The position numbers were made by a program, and so were the translations under genes. A stretch of DNA of 64,000 bases, taken from Imbricaverruca yamaguchii. Its lineage: Eukaryota > Arthropoda > Thecostraca > Neoverrucidae. The stretch covers positions 227,001 through 291,000 of the forward strand of contig JAOTOL010001149.1 of NCBI GenBank assembly GCA_034440575.1. The letters run 5' to 3'. The notes under the pieces are model-generated. The model searched no databases. It was not told the DNA's origin and was given only the letters and a program-made list of their open reading frames with translations. This document shows, one piece after another, positions 22,146-34,897 of the stretch (positions within the stretch are counted from its first letter, which is position 1; the number at the start of each line of letters is the position of its first letter).

Positions 22146-23630
22146 ATTTATCATCATCATTCTGGTTTCGGACATCTCCACAGGACAACATGTGGTCAGG
22201 TTAGATTTAGTCCCAAACATATTCCCAAATGTTTGCAACGAAATCAGGCTGGGCCGTGTGCACGAACATTGTTGTGAGGCACATTGGTTCGGTAAGCATT
22301 ATCCCACAGCTAGCTAATCATTGTAGCGGCTCATGAATCTTCCTTTATTACACCCCACTGTCACCGAAAGTTTCTTAATGGGTGGTGGCATATAACTCTC
22401 TCACCTCTTCGCCGGTGAATCTGCGCACTGGAATGTATGGCTCAAGACTTCCTAAAGATAAATTACGGCGTTCTAGGAGTGGGGGTGGGGGGAGACGAAG
22501 AGATGCCATCTCGGCTATGCAAAGTGTCCCAAATGTATGCAACGAACCAGGTTACGCCATGCACACGAATATATGCAGATTTGAATGGTGTATATTTTGT
22601 TGCGTCGAATCGCATCAGACATTGTTCATCTTCTTCAAAACATCTTCAAAACACGCTTTCAATGTACTGCTCTCGGGACACCATGCTGAAATTAACGGCA
22701 CAGGACGAGAGGATTGAATGAAACTATGAAGTGTAGAGATCGATAAGCTTCCAATAGCTATAGCTATTAGACCATACACGTTTTTACTTGAACATCAGGC
22801 ATAGCTCAGCACTGAATGCATCCACCGTACTGCTTATTTGCGCGTGTTACCGGGCTACAGGGTTGACATCACGCAATTGTTACCTTGAATCGAGTATACT
22901 AACCAGTCGTATGCATTTTTTTTTAATTCATACGGCACAAGAAAATAGTGTTTGAAGGATTGTATCAGTGGGATTTTTTTTATGATTGATGATGGTCGCT
23001 ATTTGAAAGACAGCTCTATGAATGGTTTCAGGTGCATGGTGTAAGGTGCACGAATGGATACATATGGAATTAGGAACTTTATGTGGTACCAGGAACTGAC
23101 ATGATTGGCGAAGCATAACTTCTTAGGTTATACCATTACCTCCAGTCACTGATTAAGAAGAAATGGATACAAATGGAGTGCAAGGGCTAACAGAACAGCA
23201 CAGCCAGGAAAGCGGCTTGGGAGAAAGAACCTCTCTTGGGAGCATGAGGGCATTGAACATATCTGAATGCAGCCGCAGGAAAAGGATGGGAAGTCCATTT
23301 ACACAGCCCGACTGTCTGGAAAATCTCAGAAAACAATGGTTTTCTACTTGCCTTCAGTATCCTTTCTATAAATTGGCATTACAAAATTGATGGATACCAT
23401 GCATATTTATCCATTTTCAATGACGTTCATCTTTCCATATCTTATTTTTCTCAAAGCAAATAGCTTCTTATTACGTTTATTTTCAATCACCGTACCCATA
23501 GTAATGTCAAGTTCTTCCATTTCACTTTTACTTGGATAAACGTGGAGCAAACTTGATACAAGGTGGCTCCATATGCAATGAACTTACCCATGAACACTCT
23601 TCATGCGAAAATTATCGATAAAATCGTGCC
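22146..23630. other. Unassigned; short dispersed direct repeat
   Basis: A roughly 70-base segment at 22205-22275 (CCAAATGTTTGCAACGAA onward) recurs in diverged form at 22525-22595, in the same orientation. Otherwise nothing is recognised. A CACGAAT/TGCATG-rich stretch and an AT-rich region (22740-23560) show no coding signal. Confidence 0.35.
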
Positions 23631-23825
23631 TTAACACTCGCACGTCCGTGGGGGGGGCAGATATCTGCCCCTCAGGTTTGTCCTCATTTGCCGCCAAACT
23701 AATTGGGTTAGCAAGGCAAAACCTCGCATAGCTGTTCATTGGTCTTTTCCGCATATTCTTGTACATTTTTAATCCTGGGTCGTCTCAGGTCAGGGCACCA
23801 GGTCAGGCGACGTGACCTTAAAGTA
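23631..23825 (+). mobile_element. TTAA MITE, family A fragment
   Basis: Begins TTAACACTCGCACGTCCG, continues with the GGGGCAGATATCTGCCCC hairpin and then aligns with the first 190 bases of the copies at 9077 and 37726 up to the AGGTCAGGCGACGTGACC cluster. Past about 23825 the similarity is lost, so this is a 3'-truncated or rearranged copy. Confidence 0.75.
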
Positions 23826-25180
23826 CAATAATACCAAGTTCTCTTGTATGAATTTTCATCAATATTTCCTAAGATGGGTAGATAGTTAATGCCACATTTG
23901 TCAATTCTACATAAGAATAGCACACCTCAGAGAGGAATGCAATGAAAGCCCAATCATTTGTTTTGGCCACACAAGGGCTAGAAATTTCCGAGACCTGGAA
24001 ATGCATTTATTCATACGCCAAGGAACCAAGTGTATGATAAGATACAAGTGTATTCTAGTTTACGGGTCCGGAATGATGACGCAAAAAAACACGATCTTTG
24101 CATCGTCTGTTTTCTGCTGTGGATTCTCAGGGATTTTATTTAAGCAATTTCATTTCTTCGAGGCTATTTATTTATTATTATTTACGTATTAAAGGGATGC
24201 TTATTTTTAATTATATATTATATTATGCCATGTTTTCTTTAGACACTTAGGGATTAACCAAACACATTTTTTCGCGACACCACGAGTGTCAACATAAACA
24301 AAGTCGCGATAAATTGAAAACAGGCCAATTCGTGTAGCGAAAACTGTCGAAAACTTTTATGTTTGGGGACATCAATGGCTTCAATTGTATATTCCTTGGA
24401 CTTTGTCATTAATGTTCTTGAAAATCTAGTAATACCATTTCTGTAAGAATTCATCAGTTGTTAGCATGCTATGTGGACATCAGTATGAGCGGAAAGTGCT
24501 CCCATTGTTCTACCAGGTAGTCACGTAATTGCGGTTTTTTCATGTGGTCAAAAAAGTGATGTTATTACTTTTGTGTGCAATAGGTGGGGACATCAATGTA
24601 TCGAGAAAAGTAATTCTTATTATACGCTTTTTCCATCAGTGAAACATATGGAGACCATTGAGCAATTGAGACAGGCAAACCTTCATTCAGCATGTGAGCA
24701 GGTATACACACATGTGGATGTGAATACATTCAATGGGTATGCAGAAAGCATGAGAACAGATAGCACACAGCGTTATGTTAAGTGCAATGTTTATTAACCT
24801 GTTCCACATTGACACTTATGCATGGAGAAGGAATTAAATTCTCATTAATATTTTAAAGAAAGGTAATAAACTTTTTCCCGCATATTGCTCACTTTTGTAT
24901 TGATTAATTCAAATGAAAATTATGTTTTCTCCAAGTTGACACACAGTGTAGCTCTACACTAATATTTGGTCATAGCTAAAGCTGACTGGAGGTTTTCCCA
25001 CTCGAGCTCAGAATTTGCTTTTCCTTCTCAATGTTTTCCTACTTTTTGTAGCTGATGGGAAATGGCTGGGTTGTCCTACTTGGACTTGATGCATGTGCTA
25101 CATGGTTTGGAGCTAAGTCTTCAGATTTCGAGTCCTTCCGAGTGCCACTGCCGATATAGGTGACTGTTCGTGCACCAGAA
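23826..25180. other. Unassigned AT-rich sequence
   Basis: AT-rich, with homopolymer and TTATT/TTTA stretches. No repeat family or coding motif was recognised. Confidence 0.35.
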
Positions 25181-25189
25181 CTGCAGGTC

Positions 25190-25612
25190 CCCTGTCCGCA
25201 AGTCCAGGCCAGGTCCTCTGTTTTACGTGCTCCAATAGTAGCTCCTGTAGGTGCACCAGCACTACATGAAGCAGCTAGGTCCTCTGTTTCAAGCGCACCA
25301 ACAGTACTCCTGATTGTGCACCAGTACTGCAGGTAGCAGCCAGGTCCTCTGTTTCAAGCGCCCCAACAGTACTCCTGTTGGTGCACCAGTACTGCAGGTC
25401 GCAGCCAGGTCCTCTGTTTCAAGCGCCCCAACAGTACTCCTGTTGGTGCACCAGTACTGCAGGTAGCAGCAGGTCCTCTGTTTCAAGCGCCCCAACAGTA
25501 CTGTTGGTGCACCAGTACTGCAGGTAGCAGCCAGGTCCACTGTTTCAAGTGCCCCAACAGTAGCTCCTGTTGGTGCACCAGTACTACAGGTAGCAGCCAG
25601 GTCCTTTTTACA
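25190..25612. repeat. 65-bp minisatellite
   Basis: Six to seven units of about 65 bases, each with GGTGCACCAGTACTGCAGG, CAGCCAGGTCCTCTGTTTC and AAGCGCCCCAACAGTACTCC. Spacing measured between two ACTCCTGTTG copies (25371 and 25436) is exactly 65. Small minus-strand frames follow from the repeat. Confidence 0.9.
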
Positions 25613-28187
25613 TGCTCACCGGCAGCTCGTGTTATAATTTTCAACGAGACTGTTGTTGAAGCATTGGCTTTCACAGTAGCCAGTTCACTTTGTTTTGTGT
25701 TTTCCTGTGTCTTTCATTGAGACGCACTTGCAGATCTCCCATCATGCACCATCAGTGGTAAGGCAAAAGACAAACATGCATTTCTTTTGTTCCTTTGTCC
25801 CATTGTTTCTCCCCTTCTTTGCTCACTTTGCTCAGTACATAGCACATCTGGCCTCCTCACACACTCGGCAGACGTTTTCTCGGGCAACACATCGACAAAG
25901 TAGCCCGGTTCAGCCTCGTTTTTATTGAAGGCGTGCACAACGACTCCAACGTTGATTTAAACATTACCTCCATGATGTGTAGATCGCGGGAGTTTTGCGC
26001 CGACATGCACATAGACCGCCTCCCGTGTAAATGAACGTTCGCGTGGACGTGCACCGAGCAACAGCTGTGTGTCAATCGACGCTTGTGTCCATCGACACCA
26101 AATACGCGTTTCTGTGCACGTTACGCGTCATACGCAATGACAATGCGGACATCAGAACCTCCAGTTGAAGAAAGAAAACTCATGGGTTCTGGATGATATG
26201 CAAGAACTCTGAACTACGCGTTTGTGTCCAGCGCGCCCGGATGTTCACCAGTGTATTCGCGAAGACGATAGCTGCAATGTATACGTGTTTATCTCTATAA
26301 AAATCTGCTGGGAAGTTCATCTGTTAAAGTTAGTTTGTCTGCAGATGTCTTGGTTCATTGTTACTTACAGTGATGACTTGCAAATATTGTTCCTTTACGA
26401 TTTGCCCTGTGGAAACATATTCTGGCGCTCATCCGTCACCGACGAACCAGCCGGACCAGAAACCAGCCTGTGAACTTTAATGGGCAACATCTGGTAACTC
26501 TCATCCGTCATAAGTGTCAAGAGACTTGTAGGCACGGATTTGGAACCAGTGCGCATCAATAGCATTGCTGTTGAAACAGTTGCACAAGTTGTCGCCGCAT
26601 TGCTTGATTATCAGCTCAGTCAACACATAGGCATTCACAGCTGTTGGATTTGAGAAGTTGTCAGATTCGATAAGCATTCACCGTGCAAGCGAGGAAAATC
26701 CTAGACTATCATTGCCAGGCGAAGCAAACTTGTCTGCAGTTGGTTCCAGGAACGCCGGACTACTGGGGCATCGCCAGACGAGGGTGGGTTAGGACGCCTT
26801 TGGTGACTTTAAAGGGGGATGAGGACTGCTTCCAGGTATTTCAGAGCCACCAGACTCCTCTTGACGCTGGTTGGCTTTGACTTGGATAGCGCTTGGCTAA
26901 CTTAAGCGATGTGGCCAGTGGAAAGAGGGTTTCGTTACAATAATTTCAGGAACGACAAATCAGCACGGCTGGAGACCATTAACTTTTTTGTTCTGACCTA
27001 AAACATCGAGTCCTATGTCCCCAATGTGAAACCCCAAGGAGTCAAAGGTAGACGTTGTCGCGCGTGTCATGAGCCGATATTCGAACCGTTTTGCAAGACA
27101 TTACCATATTGTGTATGACCGGTGTTTTCGTTTTCCGACGTCTGACGTTGTTGGCATGCGCAATTTACTACGAGGATTGGGTATCATCATCTTCGCTTCG
27201 TTTCTTTTCTTACTGTAGATACTACTCCGCTCACGATTATTATTTCAGTTATGTTTCACCTCAATGGGTTTCTACGTGTGTGATTCGTTCATGAATCATT
27301 GCATCCGACATACGTGTTGACTAGATACATTTAGATACATTTAGGGGCTCTTGTCATGCCGTTCACATGCTGAATTTTGCATCTGTCAAGCAGGCACGTC
27401 TAAGGGAGCCACCCCCGAACACGGAAATACACGGAGTGAGCAAGAAATGTTTGGGTTTATAACACCGAAATACAAATTTCGATTCGCGAGGCGCAGCGAA
27501 AGCGGGTTCAGTACAATTATGTTTCGGTGGTTAACATCCTCAAGAAACTGCTTGCCGCGCCTGTGCTCTCCATCATGTCAATTTTCAATCTGGAATCATA
27601 TGGGAGGAATCCGCAATCGATTCCGCCCATCCCGTTGCCATACAATGTCCCAGGGAATTATTTTCACAAACGTACGTCCTTGCTCCCTCGTGCCTGTTAA
27701 TCACGTTCAAATGAAGCACATTAGTTGTGAATATGTAAAAAAACATGCAACATAATGCAGTGATGCTAATTTCTGCCTTGGTTGTAAATTATAATCCGCG
27801 TACCTTCTTGTCCCGCTCAACAAATTGTTTAATCTAGCCTGGTCGCTGTGAATTCCTAGAAGAAAGCCGTAAATCATCACTTCTGTCATAGGTGTCACCA
27901 CGGGTTTTCGATAGCTAGAGGGGGACAATGTGTGGTTTCTGCTATTTTTTATCATGCAACTTTAAATGCACGTTTCATTTAACGACGTTTCAAAACGAGT
28001 TCTCCTTTCCACCACCCTGACGGTGCCTACAAATCTAAAGGTTTGTTGGACTGGAAGCCGGAAATAAACAGGCATGGGAAGTGGCAACGCGCACTCGATA
28101 ATTTCACAACGTTACCAGCGACGCGTACCTTCCTGCTACACAAAGATCACTCGAATCAGTCGCTGCAGCACCGACTCACGGTCTCAC
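25613..28187. other. Unassigned; would hold the next FN3 exon if it is nearby
   Basis: I looked on the minus strand for the second half of the FN3 domain (tyrosine-rich YxLxxLxPxTxY followed by N-x-x-G) in the phase required after 28188 and did not find it. No other domain or repeat is recognised. Confidence 0.35.
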
Positions 28188-28315
28188 CTTTGTCTTCCGA
28201 TAAGCGATCTTGTATTCAATGACGGGGCTGTGGCTCACGACCGTCCACGAGAGGTCATAGGACTCAGAATCTCCGCCCATCGGTGTACTGAGCACCTGGA
28301 CCTTGTCCGCGACAC
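28188..28315 (-). CDS. Ig/FN3 adhesion gene, exon encoding first half of an FN3 domain
   Basis: The minus-strand exon follows acceptor CCCTAG and ends at donor AAAG/GTGAGA. It is 128 bases: two bases completing a codon, then 42 codons, ending in phase 0. The translation reads VADKVQVLS, then SYDLSWTVVSHSPVIEYKIAYRK, the A-to-C strands of a fibronectin type III domain with its conserved Trp and SPVxEYKxxYRK stretch. Klingon- and lachesin-like proteins carry such a domain after three Ig domains. The incoming phase (1) matches the donor of the Ig3 exon at 31454. The second half of the domain and any GPI or transmembrane anchor were not found. Confidence 0.8.
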
Positions 28316-30040
28316 CTAGGGTGGAACACATGGCAATATTAGCAATGGCATGCGGTCAGATAAAAGGTAACGTCTCGGGAGCCGGAGTTCCATGGGACTG
28401 CAGAGGTTTTAATTAGGTTAGAGTTGATTTTGACCTGGATAAAGGTCAACATTGATCATCAGCAGATGCATGTTGTTGCTTCAGCCGGAGAAAATAGTTT
28501 TCGAACATGCTGGCGTCTTGGAAAATCCATCTCAACCAAACTTGGAATTTATTGACATGCTATATCAATAAATACATACATCGTTCAGCTTCAATATTTA
28601 TACCACTTATGCATGCGTATTACGTCATATTTAAGATGTAATAGAGAATAGAACAGTATTCATGTTGCCCGAAGACGCACCCATAATAGCAGTTAACCCG
28701 GGCCATGCAAGGTTTGGATGCCAACCACAATCAGTTTTCTTGCGACGAACGGAAAACGACGACAGTGAGCGCGCGGCACTTTGATGTGCCTGATCTTAAT
28801 TTAAGCAGGAATATTTTGGTGACATTAGGTCACGTCGGAGCACTTTCCCCAGCTATGACGTCGTTGGCGAATGTATCCTGGACGGGGTTTTGTGTCTGAA
28901 ATCGTAATGGTCTCCCTTTTATCCGCTATAAATATGCTATGTGATCACACTTTGATGTGTATGCATGTTCTCAGAGCGCACCGTGCCATTGCGACGGGAC
29001 ATCGTGGACCTCACCGACCAGTCGGTGAGGTCATCAAGGTCAGACGGGGTCGCTGATTTCGTTTGACCTTGGAGTTTCTTTTTTAAACACCGTACATGCT
29101 ATGGGATCTTTGCACCATGCATTCCAATTCCGCGAGCCTTGCATTTATGAGAACTCCAGACAATTGTCAGCTATTTGCAAGCATGTCACGCTTGGTCATG
29201 TGCTGTGGATTCACTTGATGTGCCACATTAACCATGTACATTACGACGTCAAATGAGATGTTGCAAGCTCGGTACCAAGATACTGTCTGACACAAAGTTC
29301 ACGGCATATCTAAGCTACTGTATGTCGCCGGGTTCACGGTTTATATAAGTTACTGTCTGACAACAAGTTCACGACTTATCTAAACTACTGTCTGGTGCCA
29401 AGTTCATGTCTCATCTCAAATATATTCGGTGTACAACGTTGACAAATACGGGATGGTCAGTGGTTTAGTGAAAATAAAATGAGACGCCTTTCGAGATTTT
29501 CCTGCTACACAATGAGCTGACTTACATTCCGTCGCTCTTTATCATTTAGTGGTGAAATGGTGACATAGCTGACACCCACTCCACTCCCTTCAACCCTGCT
29601 TAGCGTGCGAAGGCTGGCAGAGGGTACACTTGGTAGGTGACGGCTAACATGTCCACGGCAAATACACATGGGCGGTGAGATTGTACAACACCCGATTACT
29701 CTGGGAGACTCACGGGTCGGTAATTGTACGGAAGATCAGACACGGTCATCAATTTACTATGCAGGAGTATACAATCAATTTGAAGCAGTATGGTCTGCGC
29801 GTGGAGCCAATTTTATTCAGTAAAGGCATAGCGAATAAGTTTGTAGAATAGGTAATATGCTTTGGAGAATCAACAATGGATGCTGAAACCCGCAGATCAA
29901 GTGTAAAGGGATACTTTTTTTGGTACACTAATAATGCAATGAATGTTTTTCTAACCGGATTTTCAGCCTTGCAGAATGTCTGTGTTAGAGCAGTATCGAT
30001 CTTTGTGGACTTTGCGGTGGGCTTGTACAATATTGCACTG
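28316..30040. other. Intron sequence; short 44-bp tandem near 29270-29420
   Basis: Part of the 3.1-kb intron between the Ig3 and FN3 exons. At about 29270-29420, three to four diverged units carry AAGTTCACGGCATATCTAA and TACTGTCTGACA, roughly 44 bases apart. Nothing else is recognised. Confidence 0.5.
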
Positions 30041-30044
30041 CACC

Positions 30045-30996
30045 TCCCATCAGCCGCCGTCACGATCTTGTATCGTACCATTCAGCAGCCCCCGTCATGA
30101 TCCAGTGCCGCACCCTTCACCGGCCGCCGTCACGATCTTGTACCGCACCCTCCACCAACCGCCGTCACGATATAGTACCGCACCCTCCAACATCCGCCAT
30201 CACGATCTAGTATCGCACCATCCACCAACTGCCGTCACCATCTAGTACCGCACCCCCCACCCCACCCCCACCCCACCACCCGCCGTCACGATCTAGTACC
30301 GCACCCTCCAACATCCGCCATCACGATCTAGTATCGCACCATCCACCAACTGCCGTCACCATCTAGTACCGCACCCCAACCCACCCCAACCCCACCACCT
30401 GCCATCACGATATAGTACCACATCCTCCAACAGCCATCGTCACGATCTAGTACCGCACCCTCCAACATCCGCCATCACGATCTAGTATCGCACCATCCAC
30501 CAACTACCGTCACCATCTAGTACCGCACCCCAACCCACCCCAACCCCACCACCTGCCATCACGATATAGTATCACATCCTCCAACAGCCATCGTCACGAT
30601 CTAGTACCGCACCCCCGGCAGCCGCCGTCACGATCTAGTACCGCACCCCCCACCCCACCCCCACCCCACCACCCGCCGTCACGATCTAGTACCGCACCCT
30701 CCAACATCCGCCATCACGATCTAGTATCGCACCATCCACCAACTACCGTCACCATCTAGTACCGCACCCCAACCCACCCCAACCCCACCACCTGCCATCA
30801 CGATATAGTATCACATCCTCCAACAGCCATCGTCACGATCTAGTACCGCACCCCCGGCAGCCGCCGTCACGATCTAGTACCGCACCCCCCACCCCCCCCC
30901 CCCCCCCCCCCCCCCCCCCCATAATACCCCCCCCCCCCCCCCCCCCCCCCAACAAATTAATAACCCACCCCCCACCCACCCCCCCCACCAATTACC

Positions 30997-31030
<34 letters not shown>

Positions 31031-31425
31031 AGTATAGTACACACCTCCAAACATCGTCACGATCTAGTACCGCACCCCCGCCGCCCCCCTTCACAACCTA
31101 ATACCCCCCCCCCCCCCCCCCCCCCCCCCACCACCCGCCGTCACGATCTAGTACCGCACCCTCCAACATCCGCCATCACGATCTAGTATCGCACCATCCA
31201 CCAACTGCCGTCACCATCTAGTACCGCACCCCAACCCACCCCAACCCCACCACCTGCCATCACGATATAGTACCACATCCTCCAACAGCCATCGTCACGA
31301 TCTAGTACCGCACCCCCGGCAGCCGCCGTCACGATCTAGTACCGCACCCCCCACCTCACCCCCCACCCCACCACCCGCCGTCACGATCTAGTACCGCACC
31401 CTCCAATAGCCGCCGTCACAGATGA
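30045..31425. repeat. Minisatellite CGCCGTCACGATCTAGTACCG with higher-order copies and poly-C
   Basis: Units of about 34-38 bases share CGTCACGATCTAGTACCGCA and differ in linkers (CCCTCCAACATC, CCATCCACCAACTGC, CCCCAACCCACCCCAACC). Groups of four to five unit types recur in the same order, for example starting near 30290, 30680 and 31140, so there is a higher-order repeat. Between about 30890 and 31140 the sequence collapses into C homopolymers with broken unit fragments, which looks like sequencing or consensus error rather than true sequence. The array ends about 30 bases short of the Ig3 exon donor. Confidence 0.9.
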
Positions 31426-31453
31426 CGGAGCATCCACTTTCACAGTTGCTCAC

Positions 31454-31634
31454 CAAGGACGGCGATAACGCCATGAGACGTGCCCAGCTGGTTCGTGGCG
31501 TTGCACGTGTACGTGTCGAAGTCGTTGAGGCCGACGCGGGCGATGGTCAGCACGTGGCGTGACGTCATCACCGCGTCGTTGGTGACGGTGATGTGTCGGC
31601 CAGTGAGCGGCGAGCTACGCCGACTCCACTGCAC
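31454..31634 (-). CDS. Ig/FN3 adhesion gene, exon for second half of Ig3
   Basis: The minus-strand exon follows TTTCATTACAG and ends at CTTG/GTGAGC. It is 181 bases: 60 codons plus one base. It begins VQWSRR, giving the core Ig tryptophan directly after the preceding exon's ADPIAE. It continues RHVLTIARVGLNDFDTYTCN with the D-x-x-x-Y-x-C strand-F signature, then ATNQLG and a final beta strand. This closely follows the third Ig domain of lachesin, klingon and DIP proteins (RHxLxIxxVxxxDFGxYxCxAxNxLG), except that the usual glycine in DFG is aspartate. The adjacent exon is only 299 bases upstream, and the phase is 0. Confidence 0.9.
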
Positions 31635-31933
31635 CTGTAATGAAACAGACAACAAGCTGAACACTACTTTGGTTAGTTGTTTGGCCTTTAGGGCGCTTCG
31701 ACCAGAGTTGATCATTCGCGATAACTCTCGCCCTAATTTTGTAACTGCTGGAAGCTTCTCCGGCTGTCTCGTTAGATCCGTTCCGAGGTATTCTTTGCAA
31801 GCGCCAGCACCCCGCCCCCTCAGCTTCCTAAACTCTACAAAGACCGTTAACTGTCGCCAGCGTTATCATCACCATAGAAACTCCAGAGCTGTCCGATGTA
31901 TAGATCTAGTTGAAGTATCTCCAGCTTCCTCAC

Positions 31934-32031
31934 CTCTGCGATTGGGTCTGCGTGCACAAAGCAGACAAGCTGCGCCTTGAATCCCTCTCCCGTGTACACC
32001 GTGCTCCTCTCCACCTCTGTCTTCGGCTTGT
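31934..32031 (-). CDS. Ig/FN3 adhesion gene, exon for first half of Ig3
   Basis: The minus-strand exon lies between acceptor TTCGCAG and donor GAG/GTGAGG: 98 bases, two to finish a codon and then 32 codons. The translation starts KPKTEVERSTVYTGEGFKAQ and continues LVCFVHADPIAE. It matches the start of Ig3 in lachesin/DIP proteins (PEIxVERxWVHxGEGxxAxLVC). It supplies the first cysteine of the disulfide whose partner is in the exon at 31454. The incoming phase (1) fits the donor at 47117 across a 15-kb intron. Confidence 0.9.
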
Positions 32032-32109
32032 CTGCGAACATCCGCTGACGTGAGGCTGGAAGATAACGCTGACATACGGCCAGATGAAGACGCACGACAG
32101 TCCCTTGAC

Positions 32110-32895
32110 ATTCGGCCACATGCGGTCACATGGCAGTCTCTTGACATCCAGTCCGTGGGTCATATAGCAGTCCCTTGACATCCAGTCCATGGGTCATACA
32201 ACAGTCCCTTGACATCCTGTCCGTGGGTCATATAGCAGTCCCTTGACATCCAGTCCCTGGGTCATATAACAGTCCTTTGACATCCTGTCCGTTGATCATA
32301 TAACAGTCCCTTGACATCCTGTCCGTGGGTCATATAGCAGTCCCTTGACATCCAGTCCCTGGGTCATATAACAGTCCCTTGACATCCTGTCCGTTGGTCA
32401 TATAACAGTCCCTTGACATCCTGTCCGTTGATCATATAACAGTCCCTTGACATCCTGTCCGTGGGTCATATAGCAGTCCCTTGACATCCAGTCCCTGGGT
32501 CATATAACAGTCCCTTGACATCCTGTCCGTTGGTCATATAGCAGTCCCTTGACATCCAGTCCGTGGGTCATATAACAGTCCCTTGACATCCTGTCCGTTG
32601 ATCATATAACAGTCCCTTGACATCCTGTCCGTGGGTCATATAGCAGTCCCTTGACATCCAGTCCCTGGGTCATATAACAGTCCCTTGACATCCTGTCCGT
32701 TGGTCATATAGCAGTCCCTTGACATCCAGTCCGTGGGTCATATAGCAGTCCCTTGACATCCGGTGCATGCGTCACAGGACAGTTCCTTGACATCCGGTCC
32801 ATGCGTCACAGGACAGTCCCTTGACATCCAGTCCGTGGGCTACACGACCGTCCCTTGACATCTAGTCATAACAGCCCCTTGACGTCTGGTCCGTT
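32110..32895. repeat. 34-bp minisatellite in the intron beside the Ig3 exons
   Basis: About 22 units of 34 bases with CCCTTGACATCC(A/T)GTCC and GTGGGTCATATAGCAGT. Variants swap GTGG for GTTG or CATG and AGCAG for AACAG. Pairs of unit types alternate in places, suggesting 68- and 102-base higher-order copies. It begins about 80 bases upstream of the Ig3 exon acceptor. Confidence 0.93.
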
Positions 32896-33074
32896 GGTCA
32901 CATCGACAGTCTCCAGACGCCCTGATGTGAGGGGTCATGGACAAGTTGGTCACGTGCCGGGACCCGCTTTATTCCGTGTGATGGGGGACCGGGGCGGCGC
33001 CGGATCCCGTGGGAGGCCGCAGGTCGGCGAGATAACGGCTCGCGGTCAGCCGCGATCAATGGACGCGATGGTCG

Positions 33075-33230
33075 GCGGCAGACTGCCAGCCGGCCACTCC
33101 GCCGCACCGATCAGACGGGATGGTCAGCAACGTACTGTCAGCCGGCCACTCCGCCGTACCGATCAGACGGGATGGTCAGCAACGTACTGTCAGCCGGCCA
33201 CTCCGCCGTACCGATCATTGGCCGGCGCGC
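33075..33230. repeat. 52-bp tandem repeat, three copies
   Basis: CAGCCGGCCACTCCGCCG with ACCGATCAGACGGGATGGTC recurs three times at a 52-base step; the third copy is cut short. It lies in a GC-rich island (about 32930-33590) with no recognised domain. Open frames of 106-165 codons there are on opposite strands and are not supported. Confidence 0.85.
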
Positions 33231-34640
33231 CAAACTCATCGGCGCACGGAAATTGGGCCCGCTCTGAAGGACCCCGCAACAGCCGGGCCGTCGATGGCAT
33301 CGCCCACCACCGGCGAGATGAGCCCACGCGCGGCAAAACGTGCCGACTCTGAAGAGCGTCCGGGTCGGAGCCTCGCCAGCAGTACGCAACGCCAGCGCTG
33401 CACCGGGCGGCCCTGCGACAGATCTCGTAGCGAGATTATCGTGATGCTGACCAGTGTTGACGTGGCAGGCCCGAGTCGGACAGCGGCGCGCATCCGGAGC
33501 GCGCTGTTGCCAGACTCTGCTATTTTCCGGGCGCTTCTATTACACCTGCATTCCACCGATGCGGGTACGCAGCCATTCCGGCAGGACTGAGGCCACGATT
33601 GGACGGCGTGCGGACTAGCCTGATGATGGATTCCAACATGCCACGTCCCAGGACGTCACGTGAGAAACTGACAGGTGGGGAGAGATAGATAGTGAACAAA
33701 ATGCGCATGTTTGAATGGCTTAGCCCCGGACACAACGATAAACATATTCAGTTGAGCATTTTATATTTATGAACATGTATCTTGACTTACTTGCCTTTGC
33801 AAGCATTAACTCAAGTATGAGCAAGCGCATGAGATTGTGGGACGGGGAGCATAGGTGAAACCACTTGTGCTCGCAACAACATCTGCAGCAATACGGTGAG
33901 GGCTCTTTGTGATAGTGAAAGTCAACGGAGATGTCCAATCGAACGCTGCGATGTGTTGAATTTGTGGAGGTTATGAGCTGTGGAGGCTATGACACACTGT
34001 CAAGCCAACTAGGTGGGCTCGTTCCTGCCCCGACGAATCAATAGCATGTCTTGGAAGTGCTGCATCGTTATTCATTGTAAAGAGATTGCAGGAGGGCACC
34101 GGAAATGATAAATATCTCTCTTTTGAGCAAGCCACCGGGCTCTAATACCCGACTCAAACACACTGCCTATCTCGTATCAAAACTTTAAAAATTCCATACA
34201 CCAGATCTATTGAAAATATCATAGTACGCAAAATATCAAAGGCGAATTGAACAACCTAAGCATTGGGAAGGTTGGGCAAATCTCCTTTTCGATTGATGTG
34301 TTATTTGTCGCCAAATTGTATCCAGTTCGCCCCAAAGGATGCCTTAGATGCAAACATAGATCTTTGTGCACTTCTCAAAAGTGGCAAATGGGACACGGAA
34401 GCGAGAAGATGGGAGACGGTTTGTATTCCTGGACTACTTCCTGAATTCATAAAATGCGTGAACAGTGGTCCCAATAAAAGAACATATGAATGTGAATGTG
34501 AATGTGACATCTGAATACGCCACCAAATATAGCTGGTGTTCAATGGTGGGATACAGTTCACTTTGGGTGAACCATTTCGTAAAATGCTTCAATATATTTG
34601 AGATTTTGAAGAATTTCATGTACAGCTTGTATTGGGACAC
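33231..34640. other. Unassigned intron sequence
   Basis: GC-rich up to about 33600, then AT-rich. No domain, repeat family or splice-flanked Ig/FN3 segment is seen. Confidence 0.35.
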
Positions 34641-34880
34641 CCATAAAAGTACCATAGCGTCATAGCCATTCAATTTCCGTAGCGTCATGCCCATCGAATT
34701 ACCATAACGTTCAGCCGTTAAATTACTACATCGCACATCCATCAATTTACCGTGGCGTTATTCCCATGAAATTACCACATCATTATAGACATCAAGTACC
34801 CACAACGCTATATCGGTCAAATTTCCATAGCGTTATGGAAACCAAGTTACCATAGCGTTATGCCCATGCAATTCAAAAAG
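34640..34880. repeat. Degenerate tandem of TACCATAGCGTTATGCCCAT type
   Basis: Six to seven strongly diverged units of about 30-35 bases, each with ATTACCATAGCGT, then AT or CA, then GCCCAT or close forms, ending just before the SINE at 34898. Confidence 0.6.
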
Positions 34881-34897
34881 TCAACACTCAGTAAAGG

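Noticed and set aside
21738..22317. Met/Thr/Ser- and Val/Met/Gly-rich frames of 166-180 codons
   Set aside because: Both strands are open because the minisatellite steps are triplets; no signal, domain or splice support.
32140..32895. CRISPR-like regularity (34-bp units); also considered for the 32-, 37- and 39-bp arrays
   Set aside because: There are no unique spacers: the whole unit repeats with point variation. The genome is eukaryotic and no cas-like gene is present.
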